This document shows, in pieces, positions 36,176 to 48,788 of a stretch of DNA of 64,000 nt (its first letter is position 1; the number at the start of each line of letters is the position of its first letter). The stretch is from contig OY992832.1 in assembly GCA_963921425.1 (NCBI GenBank), positions 7,316,001 through 7,380,000 of the forward strand. The letters are read 5' to 3'. A program made the position numbers and the translations under genes. Below the pieces are notes generated by a model that saw only the letters and a list, made by a program, of their open reading frames with translations, was not told the DNA's origin and made no database searches. The DNA comes from Dryas octopetala. Its lineage: Eukaryota; Streptophyta; Magnoliopsida; Rosales; Rosaceae.

Positions 36176-36890
36176 GTTAGTAAAGTTTATGAGAATTATT
36201 AAAAAAATAATAAAATCACAAGGATTCAAGTGAAAATTAGGCCTGACCACATGAATGAAAAGTATAATTTGGCCTTCTGGTTTTATCTCTTCATTCGTGA
36301 TTTTTTTATTTTTTTATTTTTTTTTATTTTTTTATAGGAGGATAAAATCGTAATATATCAATTGAGTGATCATAGAGGAACACAAATACACAAATTTTCA
36401 AACACATTAATTTGCTAACTGAACTTGATGCTAATGACTAATAAATTGATGCATCAGTGATTCAGTGGTATTTGAAGCTCTTCATATACAGCCACATGGT
36501 TTAGGTGTTAGATTTCTATCATTTTCACATATAGGCCCATGCCACTTATATGGTCTACAATACTTCATGGTTTTCTAATTTATTTCATTTGATGAATTGA
36601 ATGGTAACTTTTACAATTTTACCTTAAGACTGACTTTTGAGTGTTGTAAAAATCAAGAAAAATCGAAGCTACTTGTTTTCAACCTGTCACCTTCCTTTAG
36701 CTTGCCAACCTCAGCTATTTGTGGATTCTGATTATGACAAAGTTAACAGAAAACTACTCAGAATTAAGCAAATTAAAAGGAAAAAGGAAACGAAACTAAA
36801 CATAAACTTGCTAAACAAAAAGTACAGAAGCAAATATGTAATTAGCACCAAGAAATACCCTTCTCAAAGAATATTTTAACTTTGTCTCTT

Positions 36891-39007
36891 TTACCTGGCT
36901 TTTTTATGTCCACCAACAGAAAGATCTTCAAAATCATCAAACCTGCTCTTCCTAATGGACTGCAAGAGATAAAAACAAAGTAAAAAGGATCATGAGAAGA
37001 TGTAGAATCCAATTACTTTCTTTTTCATTCTTTTGGCACAATTTCATGTTAAAAATTGAAATCAGTTAACTCCACTCATATTCAAAAGAGAAAACTAGCA
37101 CAGCTCATACAAGGTTGGAACTTGGAACCCCTCAGCCAGCAGTTTATTTTGAAGTGAATCTATGGAATACTTTGGAGTATGCATTATATTAAGTCATGGT
37201 ATAATGCACGCTCATGGAGTCACACATCATGGTGATCCTGAATCTTTGACACAAACATTGCCATCAAAAAGTGAGTAGATCAGTCAATCCCTCACTAAAC
37301 TCTTGAATTAAATTAAATCAACAGTCAGACCATTGTACCACTTATTGCTTCCAATAATTGACTGATTACAGCAGCATAAATTAAATCGTACAAAAAGTGA
37401 GTAATCTTTCAAAGCTACAAAAACACTAGGGGCACAGAACCATGTCAATGATTACACTGTCAACTTTTTTCCAAAACACCCTACACCCCAATAAATGCAA
37501 GGTGCGCAGGCACGCACGCACACACAAAGTACTAGTAAATGACCAACTGTAATTATGTTTTGGGAAGGGTAAATGATTTTTTAAATTTAAAACAGAGGTT
37601 AGGTTTCGGCCGTAAAAAACAAGTGAGACAATTAGGAGGCAGAGAAGGTAAATAATTAAACCATGCAATCCATAGATGGGCAACAAAAAGAACCAAGTGC
37701 TTACCATCTCTTGCTGTTCCTTCAACTGCTCAGTTCTCAAGCCATTAGCAGCATTCCTATTCCTATCAGTAGCACCAACCTTGTCCTTGTGACGGTTTTT
37801 GTGCTTCTTATGATCCTTATCCCTGTCTTTCCGCTTTTTATGCTTCCTCTCCTTGTCTTCTAACTCACTCTTTGAATTCACCTCTGAGGTACACATACCC
37901 TTCTCTCCCTGTGAGCACCATACAAAACTGACCTTATATCACAGAATTCACAAGACCAAGCAAACCCTCCACCCACCTAGAAAAAAACAAAAAGAGAAAA
38001 GAACTGAACAAATAAGCAAACACATATGTAGGAAATGTCTTACATAAGGCAAATTAACAGGAGTTGATTCCCTTATTAGAAAAGCTTCACTCAGTATATC
38101 CAAGTCAAAAGGATATATGTGTGAGTTTCTTTCTCTCATATAAAGGGTGTTCTGAAAGAGCTGATCCAACTCCATCCCTTCTCCTTTCCTGATTTCTGTG
38201 TCTCCCACCACATTATGTAGATAATGAGTCTCTGATATTGACAAAGGAAGTGATCTCTTGCAAAAAAACTCGTGGTAAGGCCAAAGCTTATACTGATTTA
38301 TGAGATCAGCAGCACCACCAAGTTCCCTAGGCCCTGGTAATCATTTAAGGTTCAAGAAAGCACGTCGATTAATATGCAACATACGTTACACCAATTGAGA
38401 GTCAAAATTAAGATGACACCTATTGTGTACAAATCATGATACACCAACTTTCAAAAAGAAATCTCTTAAAAAAAAAAAAATAAAAAGGAAATAATTCTTA
38501 TATGTTTGAGTGGTCCTCAGGACTCTTCCAATTGACCATTTCACGATCAAAAGGGTTGAATAAAGCTCTAATTTCTATATCACTGCGTTTAAACCTCACG
38601 TTATACTCTCCAGCCGTGAAGCTCTAATAAACAGTGAATTCAGAAACACTGAAAATAAAAAACAGAAGCAGAGAACACAAAATACAGATAATAGACTATT
38701 AAAGCCCGGTAGAAAATGCACTATTTTGGATACCAATAACACAAACAATTTTGAAGAGATAAATTGAAAACTGTTGAAAGCAATATTGGAGACTTAAAAA
38801 ATATCTCAACCAGAAGATATGCTAAAGACAATAATATTTGCACCCAAGTGAAAGACAGCATAACCACCATGGGAAATTGTACATTGTATATTAGTTAAAA
38901 CTTCAAAGAAAATTAGCATCAAACACATAAGCAAAAGAAACAATCAATAGAACCTCTCGTCATCTAAGTTTCTTACCCCTTCCAAACCTTTTGGCTTCAA
39001 GATCCAT
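36891..39007 (-). CDS. MED19A: Mediator subunit 19, MED19a-like
   Basis: Head-module subunit of Mediator, linking transcription factors to RNA polymerase II in the nucleus. Four exons on the minus strand: 39007-38977, 38333-38044, 37908-37705 and 36959-36891, joined with consistent phase. They give 197 aa, a little shorter than the ~220 aa Arabidopsis protein. The start is MDLEAKRFG, then GPRELGGAADLINQYKLW, YHEFFCKR, SISETHYLHNVVGDTEIRKG and GEGMELDQL: the hallmark MED19 core. A Lys/His/Asp-rich tail follows (KERKHKKRKDRDKDHKKHK), then a last exon ending DLSVGGHKKAR. The first exon has only 31 coding bases, so simple ORF finders miss it. Confidence 0.92.
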
Positions 39008-39990
39008 CTGTTTAGTGACACATTAAGGGTCTGCTCAACTTCATCTATCATTTGAAGTCAAAAATAAAAAAATAATGTAAATTTAGCAGCTATCAAGCAT
39101 TTTAGCCTAAGGCTATTTAGAAACACATAAATACAACTTGCAAACTGAAAATTCAACCATGCAGCATAGCATCTCAACCTCAGATTAGAAACAAACAAAT
39201 AAAACTCAATATTAGAGTCAAAATGTAGCATGAGAAGCACTAGAAGGTAATTCATAGGAGGGGGGAGAAAGAAAGAACGCAACTACTCACTGGAAAAGGA
39301 CCCCATAGCATAAAAATTGGCGCACTCTTAGATCCCCAAAGACCTATTTAACAAAATTCATTTTTTAAATAAGCAAAATCTAACTGAAGTAGCTAACTAT
39401 TGCACTATATTCTTATATTATGTAAACCTTTGGCTTATGTATACATATACAAGTGTGCATACAACAAAGGTAGCATGAAACCAATGCATAAAACATAAAA
39501 CCCAGTTACACTACTATGTCTAAAATCTTCTTCTCGACAAATCAAACAGAACTATGAACTAGATAAACCCAATTCATTTAAAATTAATGTATCAGGTGAA
39601 ACAGGACCAAAACAAGAGCACCATGCCAATAACCCACTACACATTATCAGAGACCCATTAAAAAGCAAAGATATAAAACAAAAATTATATCTCTATGATG
39701 AGGAACCAAAGCTTCAAAACAAAAACCCTTGTCCCGTATTTTATCTAACCTGCTTCAAGTTCAATATATATTTATGAAAGATTATGTCACTCCAAAATCC
39801 AAGTTTCCAGCGGAAAGAAAGAGAGAGATACCCAAAAGACAAAAGAGAGAGAGATAACGTAGAGAAAACAGTTAAGTGGGAAAGTTTGGCGGCTGGGGTT
39901 TGATCGCCGGTAGGTAATCGTTAATTTTGGATAGAGAGGGAAAGTTTTGGGTTTTGAGTTTTGACGAAATAAAACCTGTGCCCTCTCCCG
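39008..39990 (-). other. Upstream region of MED19
   Basis: No other gene seen. 39780-39960 is rich in GAGAGA and probably includes the transcription start, implying a leader of several hundred bases or a 5'-UTR intron. Not resolvable by eye. Confidence 0.4.
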
Positions 39991-40132
39991 TTTTAATAGT
40001 CGACTCTCTGTAGTACGATATACGTGTCAATAGGCCTCTAAATGGGCCGGGCCGGCCCAGCCCAGTCCTATTATGCCCAGGGCAAGACATGTCCATCCCA
40101 GGGCTATTTTGACCCTAATTTTCCAATGGTTT

Positions 40133-40692
40133 CATTAAAGGAATCTAGTCATTCATTCTAAAACCAATTGGTAATGAAAAAAGTAGTTCAAACCCTTATA
40201 AGTCATTATGCAAGGTTATCTTTTCCAATGTGGTATAACACTCCACATTCTCACACGCTTTACACGTGTAGCGTCACTTAAGTCAAACACGTGGACAACT
40301 CATATTAGGTGACGTAGAGCACGAGTGGCCACTCGACCTAACACACATGGGCGAACCTGCTCTAATATCATAAAAAAATCTAGGCATTCATCCAAAACCC
40401 TTATAAGCCACTATGCAAGATTATACTTTTTCAATGTAGTATAACACTCTACATTCTCACACGCCCCGCACGTGTGGCATCACTTAAGCCAAACACGTGG
40501 ATAACTCATATTGGGTGACGGGGAGCACGTGTGGCCACTCGGCCTAACACACGTGGGCGAACCTGCTCTGATACCATAAAGAAATTTAGGCATTTATCCC
40601 AAACCAATTGGCAATAAGAGGAATAGCTCAAACCCTTATAAGCTACTATGCAAGATTATACTTTTCCGATGTGAGATAACACTTCACATTCA
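40133..40692 (-). mobile_element. TRIM-type small LTR element in LTR-internal-LTR-internal-LTR form
   Basis: Read on the minus strand there are three related LTR-like segments (about 40577-40692, 40371-40461 and 40133-40255). They are separated by two internal regions that each start with a sequence like TGGTATCAGAGC, the initiator-Met tRNA primer site, and end in a purine-rich tract before the next LTR. There is no coding capacity. The element is decayed and old. The same family occurs at 46311-46684. Confidence 0.7.
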
Positions 40693-40699
40693 TTTGGTT

Positions 40700-41240
40700 C
40701 GCGAAATGGGTAGTTTGAGAATGTCATACCCCTACTTGTTCCAAGGAAATGGAATGAATAATGCTGGGATTGGTAATTAGGAAACTATTACTATTCACAT
40801 GTTTGATTTGTGCACTAATAGAAATCAAAACTAATTATGTTGGAAATAATATTTTTCAACTTCTAATGGAGTAATTTAGTAATAAATACTCAAATACTTT
40901 CCCAAGGATGAGAATATTAAACCTAAGAGGGGACAATGGTTTCAAATTCCTCATTTATGAGTATCTCAAACCCACATCAAAGGGTACAAATTCTCGTAAG
41001 TGTGTTTACTTAACACACGAATGAAATCTCAGACCAATACCCAAGTCACATATCTACAAAACAGAGGAGCCCTAAAAGATAAGCAGACCAGAACAATATG
41101 GACCTTGAGAATTTTTTTTCTATGTATAAAATATTACATTTGTAAAATTATCGAACCTCCCACCTATTCTTGAAAAAATTATAAAAAAAAATTGACACGT
41201 GTAGGGAACAAAAAAAAAAATAGAGTAAAAGATTGAAAGA
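40700..41240. other. Intergenic, unclassified AT-rich
   Basis: Contains AATGGAATGAATAATG-type sequence of the kind seen in decayed MITEs, but no convincing ends. No ORF of note. Confidence 0.35.
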
Positions 41241-41249
41241 AAAAGTAGG

Positions 41250-41668
41250 CCAAATTGCGATTTTGGTACCTATAGTTTTCTTGAAGTTCTATTTTGACAC
41301 TTTCAATTTTTACAATTTTGATAATGTAATTTGCAAAATGTTGCAATTTTAGTACACGTTCGTAACTTCGTCAATTTTTCTGTTAAAGTTAGATCAATTT
41401 GATCTTTTTGGATGTTGCCAATTTTGCTTTTGGTACTTGAAGTTTGCTTGAAGTCTCACTTTTGTATTTATAGTTTGCTTAAAGTTTCATTTTGGTACCT
41501 TTAGTTTGCTCGAAGTTCTACTTTTAATAGTGAAATTAACAAAATTACCAATGTGTACTAAAATTATAACATTTTGCAAACTATAAGATTAAAATAGACA
41601 AAATTAAAACTATATGTATCAAAGTTGAATTTCCAGCATACTATAACTACCAAAGTAAAATTTAACTG
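41250..41668. mobile_element. Foldback DNA element
   Basis: Inverted arms of about 140 bp at roughly 41256-41395 and 41525-41665. The left has TTTGGTACCTATAGTTTTC and TTTGCAAAATGTTGCAATTT; the right carries their complements. Between the arms, phrases such as TTTGGTAC(C/T)T and AGTTTGCTTGAAGT recur. No coding. Confidence 0.65.
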
Positions 41669-42384
41669 AAAAAGTATCTACCAAAAAAGAAAGATAGAAA
41701 TAAAAAGTAGATCACCACAAAATCATGATCTACTGTGTAATATTGAAAGTAGAAAACTTTGAATCTTTCATGATCAATAAACAGTCTAAAATAAAACTTT
41801 TCCAGTTGAAAGTTAAAAGAGAAAGCCTTGCAAGTTACAACTAACCCAACAGGCCATGGCATTATGGCAAGCCTTTGATGAGGATTTGGTACGACCCGTC
41901 ACTTCTAGTAACTCAAAAAGCTTGTGCCTTTGTCGTTTTCATTCAATAAAGAGTAGCCATATATCAATGTCATTCTTCTTTTTTTAAAGAGAATTCTTCT
42001 ATTTTGGGTAATATTATTAAGACTATTTACATTTAAAAAATACATATTTTATAACCCGTAAAGTTTTATTTTTGTTGGAAATTTTTATGCAAAGTTATAA
42101 TAAATATCAATAGCGCAAGTTAATTTTTATGGACAAAATTCCAGTAACAAACATCATAAAATAGAGTAAGCTATATGCATTTGACATAATATACTAAAAT
42201 TAATTTAATAACCATTCGAGAAATGATAGATAGTTAGTATAGGAGACACATTGTGAATTTGTGTTCAATTCTCTAAAAAAATTACGCTATGAGGTCAATG
42301 AACATATATTGTATTTTGCTTGACCCATTTTCTTATATGACCATAAAAATATGACATTATGTATGCCTAAATACATAAAATAAT

Positions 42385-43869
42385 TGTTGATGCAAATTTC
42401 CGTAAGAGAGATGCAACAACTTAGAAGGGATGATCTGGCTGATCTGAAACCCTGCTGGATGATGAAGTGGAGGTTGAACCGAGATCTTCCTGCACGAACA
42501 CAAGATCAAAGGAGATGGACCGGTGTAGTACCAGCCAAATACGCTCCGATGATGAAGTCAGTGATGTGTATTTGGAGGTGTTTGTGTAAGAACAAGGAAG
42601 AACATGTGATGAACTTGGGAGAATGAGGAAGAACAAGGTAAGATCTCCTGGGTTTATTCTCAGCAAGTAAGGGATATTCTGATAGGCTTTTTGGTGAGTG
42701 AAGTTGTGCATTACCCTCTCCTTTTTGTGCACATAAGGCAGCTTATATAGGCAAAGAAAATGGTGAGGGATAAGTTACTTGCATGAGGGTGAATGGTTGA
42801 GAAGAGGCCACGCGTTCGGTCATGAATAGTGGCATGCACAGCTACTCACCATCTTTACATTCAATGCTGCATTGAATGCAAGGATGGAAGATAAACTGGG
42901 ATGGCCCAATAGTCATAACTGTGAGCTAGGAAGTCTCATCTGTCAGAGAGTCCTGTCAGGTGCACTTGAGTATGGCGATTCGTCCCAACGTGATCTTCTT
43001 TAGAATGGCGGTGGGAAGCCGAGCCGATCCGAACACATGTTCTCATGTGTAGACATGAAACCCATGTGTGATCGGATCGGACATGGACAAGCCGGCCGAG
43101 CCAATCCGGTAGGTAGTGATCTCTTCAAGTCGTAGTTGGCTGTGACTAGAATTTGAGAGAATGATCACCAAAGGCCGAGCCGAACCGGGTGTCCACTCCA
43201 TGATGGATTTCTCCAAGTGTAGAGAAAGTGTTGATTGGTTCGGATCGACAGGAGGCAGTTCCTAGGCCGAGCCGAACCAAATGGTCGAGATGATTCGGTG
43301 ATGACAAGATTGTCAAAGCAAGTCCGATCGTGATCGGTCATTGGGCCGGGCCGAGCCGAACCAATGGTCGAGATGATCCGGTGGTGACAAGATTTGTCAA
43401 AGAGAGTCCGATCGTGATCGGTCATTGGGTCAGGCCGAGCCGAACCAATGGTCGAGATGATTCGGTGGTGACAAGATTGTCAAAGCCAGTCCAATCATGA
43501 CCGGTCATTGAGCCGGACCGAGCCGAACCAATGGTCGAGATGATCCGGTTTTAATAGAATGTTTAATGGTTGAGATGTGACTGGAGAAATATGATCTCCA
43601 AATCCGAGCCGAACTGATGGTATCTGAAAAAGATGATCTCTCAAATTTCTGGTGGATCCCAATGTCAGTTCGGATCGGACATGGGTAACCCGGAGGTAAG
43701 AGCCGATCTCATATGAACATGTTGTTGGCATTGCTAAGCTGAGATGATGACATAGATGGCTGGGTCTGATCAAGTTGACCATTGAAAAGTCAGAGCAAAA
43801 ATGGGACCTGGTGTGCCACGTGTTGGTCTATGATTGGTCATTGAGTCCATGTGAATTTATCCACAAACA
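42385..43869. mobile_element. Solo LTR of an LTR retroelement
   Basis: A 1485-bp unit bounded by TGTTGATGCAAA and CCACAAACA, with the 5-bp duplication ATAAT on both sides (42380-42384 and 43870-43874). The TG...CA ends and matching duplication identify an LTR with no internal region, formed by LTR-LTR recombination. A TATA-like CCTATATAAGCTGCC is read on the minus strand (near 42735), suggesting that is the transcription strand. Intact flanking duplications suggest modest age. The superfamily cannot be told without coding sequence. Confidence 0.85.
43264..43558. repeat. Tandem ~84-bp repeats inside the solo LTR
   Basis: About 3.5 copies starting near 43264, 43348, 43433 and 43517. Each opens with GG(C/A)CCGAGCCGAACCAA and contains TGGTCGAGATGAT(T/C)CGGT and GATCGTGATCGGTCATTG. 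Further single GAGCCGAACC-type phrases occur from 43020 to 43680. Confidence 0.88.
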
Positions 43870-43887
43870 ATAATGATTTTATTAATA

Positions 43888-44545
43888 TAAAAACATTTTG
43901 ATATGATTGAAAGACCTTAATTGCTATGTCACAGGATTTATTATAGTCGTATCGATAATTATAATGTTTTGGTTAAAGACTGCTCTATCAACTAACCATC
44001 CTTACTTACATAAAGTCACAAAAGAACATTAGCTGATCAAAGACTTAATCACTTTTGATCATATCACACTAACAATATATAAGTTGTTAAGCCTTAATTA
44101 TCCATTTCATAATAAAATTACAACTCTAAGCAACAACCCTTGGTATGTAGTAGCCTAAAATCACCCTCCACATTTGGATCAAATGCTTTCAAATCCATCA
44201 TGAATGCATAAAGTAGGTAAGGATTATATAAACATAACAATAGTTTGGCATAATTGGAAAAGCCTTAGCTTACATCATATGATTTACTAGAGTCTAAATT
44301 GATAATCACACTGTTTTGGCAACGACTACATTATTGACTAGCCACCTTCATTCACACAAAAGTAAAATAAAAAATAAAAAATCGTTGGTCAAAGGCTTAA
44401 TCACTTTTGATTACATCACATTAACAATAAGTTGTTAAGCCTTAATAAAATTATCCATTTCATAATAATTTTAGTTATTACAAGTCTAAGCAACAATCCT
44501 AGACCCTTGGATCAAACGACTTGAAACCCATCCACGGTTCTGATG
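43888..44545. repeat. Diverged direct duplication upstream of BAG gene
   Basis: 43888-44205 and 44253-44545 are related: both contain AAAG(A/C)CTTA, GA(C/T)TTAATCACTTTTGAT, GTTGTTAAGCCTTAAT, TCCATTTCATAATAA and TTGGATCAAA in the same order. Many substitutions imply an old tandem event or two copies of one unknown element. Confidence 0.7.
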
Positions 44546-44639
44546 ATATCATGCCAATAATTACCCATCTCACCTACAATTTGTTCTCCCATCTGAAAAT
44601 CACACCCATCAATTCATGCGGGTCCCACTTAACTTCACG

Positions 44640-45108
44640 TGTAAACCTTTCCCTTCAGTGAAAACGAAGCACACATAGAACATCACAGGGTCACAGCCCA
44701 ATCACAAGTCTCCACGTGTCACACTTAAAAAAGCGAAGAAAAAGGCCAATGGAGTGGACAGTGGACACGTTTGTTTTCGCTTGTCTTGGATGCTTCTCCT
44801 TCCTTCCTTCGACTGTCGGCAAGCTCTCTCTCTCTCTCTCTCTGCTTAGCTGTCACTCCACACAACCCTGACAGACACCGACACGTGGCACGCCTCCCAT
44901 TGGTCCGAAAACTCCCAGTTATTTCTCCCTCATGTGCTCTCGAACCAAAAACACGCTCGCCCGCACTATAAACCCCCCCCCTGACACCCTGTTCGTGTCG
45001 GCAGAAAACAGCGCATTGATTCACGCCGTCGAGAGATTTTTTTTCCAGTAGAAACAGCGCAGTTGAGACATTTTCCGGGAAAATTTAGGTGAATTTGAGA
45101 AACAGAAA
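44640..45108 (+). promoter_or_regulatory. BAG gene promoter with CACGTG boxes
   Basis: CCACGTGTC at 44712-44720 and ACACGTGGC at 44881-44889 are G-box/ABRE-type sites. A (CT)n tract is at 44826-44843 and a TATA box (ACTATAAACC) at about 44965-44974. The layout suggests abscisic acid or stress input, in line with a co-chaperone, but that is inference. Confidence 0.5.
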
Positions 45109-47906
45109 ATGATGAAGAGAATGCCCAATGCGTACGTTCGAACGAGGGAGAGCTCCACGACGACGCCGTCTTCTACGTCAGTGGACGAGGAAGTTGAGTG
45201 GGAAATGAGACCGGGAGGAATGTTAGTCCAGAAAAGGGTTGAGAAATCCGACGCTCCGGCTCCGAATTTACGGCTCCGGATTGCTTTCGGTGCGCTCCGG
45301 TACGAGATCTCGGCCAGCTCTCAATCCATCTTCGGTAATAATAAGCTCGATCCATCCTTTGTAGTATTTCATGTTTTGCCACGTCATTCTTTGTTTCCTG
45401 TTTGGCTCCCGAGAATATGACAATGTGAAAAGTACATTTTCTCGCTGACCAAACAAATTAGTAATAAATTAATAATGATCACTGATTTGGAGGGAAAAAG
45501 ATTTTTTTACTTTACCTTTAAAACGTTAAATGACGATAAAATCTTCATTAGAGTACAATGTCGCTGGTGAATTGGGAGGATAAAATAGTAAATTTGACAA
45601 TAGGTGTTGACCTTCTGTACAGGGGAGTTGAAGAAGGTTCTTACGGCAGAGACAGGGTTACAGCCCGGTGAGCAGAGGCTAATATTCCGAGGTAAAGAGC
45701 GAGAAAACGGTGCGTATTTGGACATGTGCGGAGTCAAAGACCGGTCAAAAGTCATACTAATCGAGGACCCAGCCAGCATCGAGCGAAGGATCACCGAGAC
45801 GCGCCGAAACGCGAAGATCCAGAGCGCACATCGCGCAATCTCGGACGTGTGCTTGGAAGTTGATAAGCTCGCGGAGCAGGTGAGATAAACCCCCACCTCA
45901 CTTGGGCTGTTGGACAGTCAATTAATTTTGTGATATTTTATTTTTTGTTGAATGGTTTTTTTGTGAGATAAAATAATTTGGAGTAACGTCAGCCGTTCGA
46001 TTTGTAGTGTAGTGATTGAGTCAAAAGTCGGTGAGACAGCTGGGCTTAGCGTGTGTGTAGAATCTTGACCGTCAAGTTGTGGTTCAGTGGGCTCCACTGG
46101 ACTGAAGTGAAACTCTGGTGGTTTATGGACCATGGTGGTGGACTGTGGACCATCCATCTTTTTTGTAAAACTTAATTATGAGGTGGGACTCTTTGGTGGA
46201 TATCGAATAGAATCCTACTGGTGATTTTGTGAAAGCTTCGTTGAAATGTGCCGGTCAATCATTGATAGCAATGGGTGATCGGATCATATTATATAGTAAT
46301 TACATCTATTTGTTGAGAGTAATGTGGAGCAATGTCCCACATCGAAAAATCAGAATTTAGCATATGTGTTTATAAATCTTGAACTTCTTCACTCATTGTC
46401 AATTGCTTTTGGATTGGATGCTTTAATTCTATTATGGTATCAGAGCTTGGTTATCTGCGTGTAAGGTCCAACGGTCACACATGCTCACACATGCTCCCAC
46501 ATCACCCAATACAATTTGTTCACGTGTAAGGCTCAAAATCTCGCCACACGTGTGGGGGCGTGTTGAGAGTAATGTGGAGCAATGTTTCACATCGGAAAAC
46601 TATAGTTTAGCATATGTGTTTATAAGTCTTGAGCCTCTCCACCCATTGCCAATTAATTTTGGATTGGATGCTCTAATTCTATCACTGTTAACGACCGAGA
46701 ATTGTTGATGCTTGTAATAAGATTCACAATACATTAACAAAAATAGGAATTCATACTTGGTCAAAGTTGGGGATGACAGTCCAATTATTTTGGTGTGTAA
46801 AACTTCTTGCGGTTATAAATAAAGGGTTTTGATTTTGGTGTCTATCTCCTAGCAATATAATTATAGAAGAGTTGAACTGTCCATTGTGTGCGGTTTGTTT
46901 GCGTGAGCCTTACATGTAACTAATGTGCCATTAAATACATGGTGTAAAGTAAAGGATGGGTTACCACCACTGGATTACATGTTTTGTTTGCATCAGAATA
47001 GACATTAGATTCTTCTTTTCTACTAAAAAATGTTAGGTAGATTTAATATTCCAATAGACCTATATTAATATCTTTGTGATTTTCTACGTTTTATATGCAT
47101 GTGTCAAGGGAATCTAGCTAAGTCATCACCTAACTATCTTTTGATTCCTTCTGTCACAGACCATGCATATTGCATAAGGTTAATTAACACTGTAAGAATG
47201 ATTAGATAATATATTGACCACACGAACTAATAACTACATTGCATGATTCCACTTCAATAGGGATCTGCGATTGAAAAATCTATCTCAAATGGAGTGAAGG
47301 TACCAGAAGTTCAGATCACAACACTGACTGAGATGCTCATGAGACAAGCAATCAAGCTGGACAACATTTCTGCAGAAGGAGATGCTTCTGCTCAAAAGAG
47401 TTTGCAGGTATATATATTTTCCGCAATCGTTTTATTTTGTGTCACTTTCTCATGCCATTAATTTATCACTATACTTACAATATAATGCTTCTTGACATTT
47501 CTTGATTTTTAATCTAAGTTGCCTATGAGAAGTATAAAGATCCTTCCATTTGGCTTAGATTATTGGGTTTATAATAAGTGTCTTAAATTAAAAACCAAAA
47601 ATTGTCAAGACAAAAAGAAGATCTATATCCATAGACTGAGGTTTTTAGCATCAGCAGTGGTATAGTAGTATATATATATGGTTTGCAACTATACATTAAT
47701 TGAAGGCTTTACAGTTTAGAGTTTTAGTCCCATGAGAAATCTAATTATAGAGATTGGATTTGCAGTGCAAGAGGGTGCAGAAATGTGTTGAAAGTCTTGA
47801 TGTGCTGAAGATATCAAATGCAAGAGTAAAGCCAGTTGTTGTGACAACCAAGTGGGAGACCTTTGACCCTCCTCCAACCACAGCCCAATGGGAATTTTTT
47901 GATTAA
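45109..47906 (+). CDS. BAG-family co-chaperone, BAG1-4 clade (UBL plus BAG domain)
   Basis: Hsp70/Hsc70 nucleotide-exchange co-chaperone of the ubiquitin-like plus BAG group. Exons 45109-45334, 45623-45879, 47261-47407 and 47766-47906 give 256 aa with frame kept at every junction. Features in order: the clade motif EMRPGGMLVQKR (~32-43), a UBL domain ~55-125 (FGELKKVLTAETGL, LIFRGKERENGAYLDMCGVKDRSKVIL), a BAG domain ~135-225 (ISDVCLEVDKLAEQ, LTEMLMRQAIKLDNI, CKRVQKCVESLDVLK), and the conserved tail KWETFDPPP...WEFFD. Length is nearer Arabidopsis BAG4 than BAG1. Which member it is cannot be fixed. Intron 2 (about 1.4 kb) carries a TRIM element. Confidence 0.92.
46311..46684 (+). mobile_element. 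Complete TRIM-type small LTR element in a BAG intron
   Basis: Two 124-bp LTRs (46311-46434 and 46561-46684) start TGTTGAGAGTAATGTGGAGC and contain CCACATCG. They flank a ~126-bp internal region that starts with the primer-site sequence TGGTATCAGAGC and ends in the purine tract GTGTGGGGGCG. The flanking 5-mers CTATT and CTGTT look like a target duplication. Non-coding; the LTRs have diverged visibly, so not recent. Confidence 0.85.
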
Positions 47907-48788
47907 TCTTCCACCACTTTCTTCTTCTTTTTTCAATCTTCTTTGGCCATTCTCTTTATGTAATTAGCTATGGAGAGGAGGAGCACAGTGAGCTGCCTGT
48001 ACTTATAGCTCTTCCTCTTCCTCCATGAACTTCGCCAATAAGTGTTGGTTATGATGATAAGTTACATATGTAGCTAGAGAAATGTAGTTTTGTAAAAACA
48101 CTCATATACTATTTTTCCCACAATTTTGTGGACAGTTTCTTGCACCCTTCATGAAGCCACACTGTTCCGTCTAAGCAATTTTTTTTAGTATAAATAACCG
48201 AGAAAATAATGTTTCTGTTATATAATTTATATGATCATTGTATTAAGTATACTATCTATCTCATGATTACATTAATTCACAGAGATGTCAAGTTCAAACC
48301 TTCTCTCCCCACATCAGAAAATTATATTAATCATAGTCTTATTCAATATATATGGATAAAATTATATGTAAGTGTAAAACAGACAATGAAAGATATGATC
48401 TTTTTAAAATACAATCATTTTTATATTTTACAATTTGAAAGTTGTAAGGGTATTAGACTATTAGTGCAATTTAAAAAGAAAATGTACAATCAACCAATAG
48501 AAATGGGGGAACAAATAATAAAATATGGGACATGATTCAAGAAAAAGTTATCAAATTTTAATTAATTTTATGGGCAAAGTATTCAAATGTAAAAGCTCAT
48601 AAACCAACTCAAGTGGTATGAGGGTACACATCCAACAAGCATTTTGACTCCCACATAAAGTGTCAACATTGCTGTTGGTCACTTAACTTTGATCATCCAT
48701 AGCCCAAATTGACTCCTATACGAGTATCCACTCAAAACTATTACATGTTTACAATAGGAAGCCCTTTCTCACACAAACATATGATCTG
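47907..48788. other. BAG 3' flank and PPR upstream region
   Basis: AT-rich. ORFs here are low complexity and unsupported. An ATG at 48781, out of frame with the PPR start, could act as a short upstream ORF. Confidence 0.4.

Noticed and set aside
37426-37896. A stand-alone 156-aa protein on the minus strand
   Set aside because: Only residues 1-64 are coding. They are MED19 exon 3; the rest is read-through into the intron after the donor at 37704.
42384-42732. Short ORFs on both strands at the left end of the solo LTR
   Set aside because: They lie in LTR leader-type sequence, overlap each other on opposite strands and show no known domain.
43165-43782. ORFs with repeated DHDRT motifs inside the solo LTR
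   Set aside because: They are translations of the 84-bp tandem repeat, not a repeat protein.
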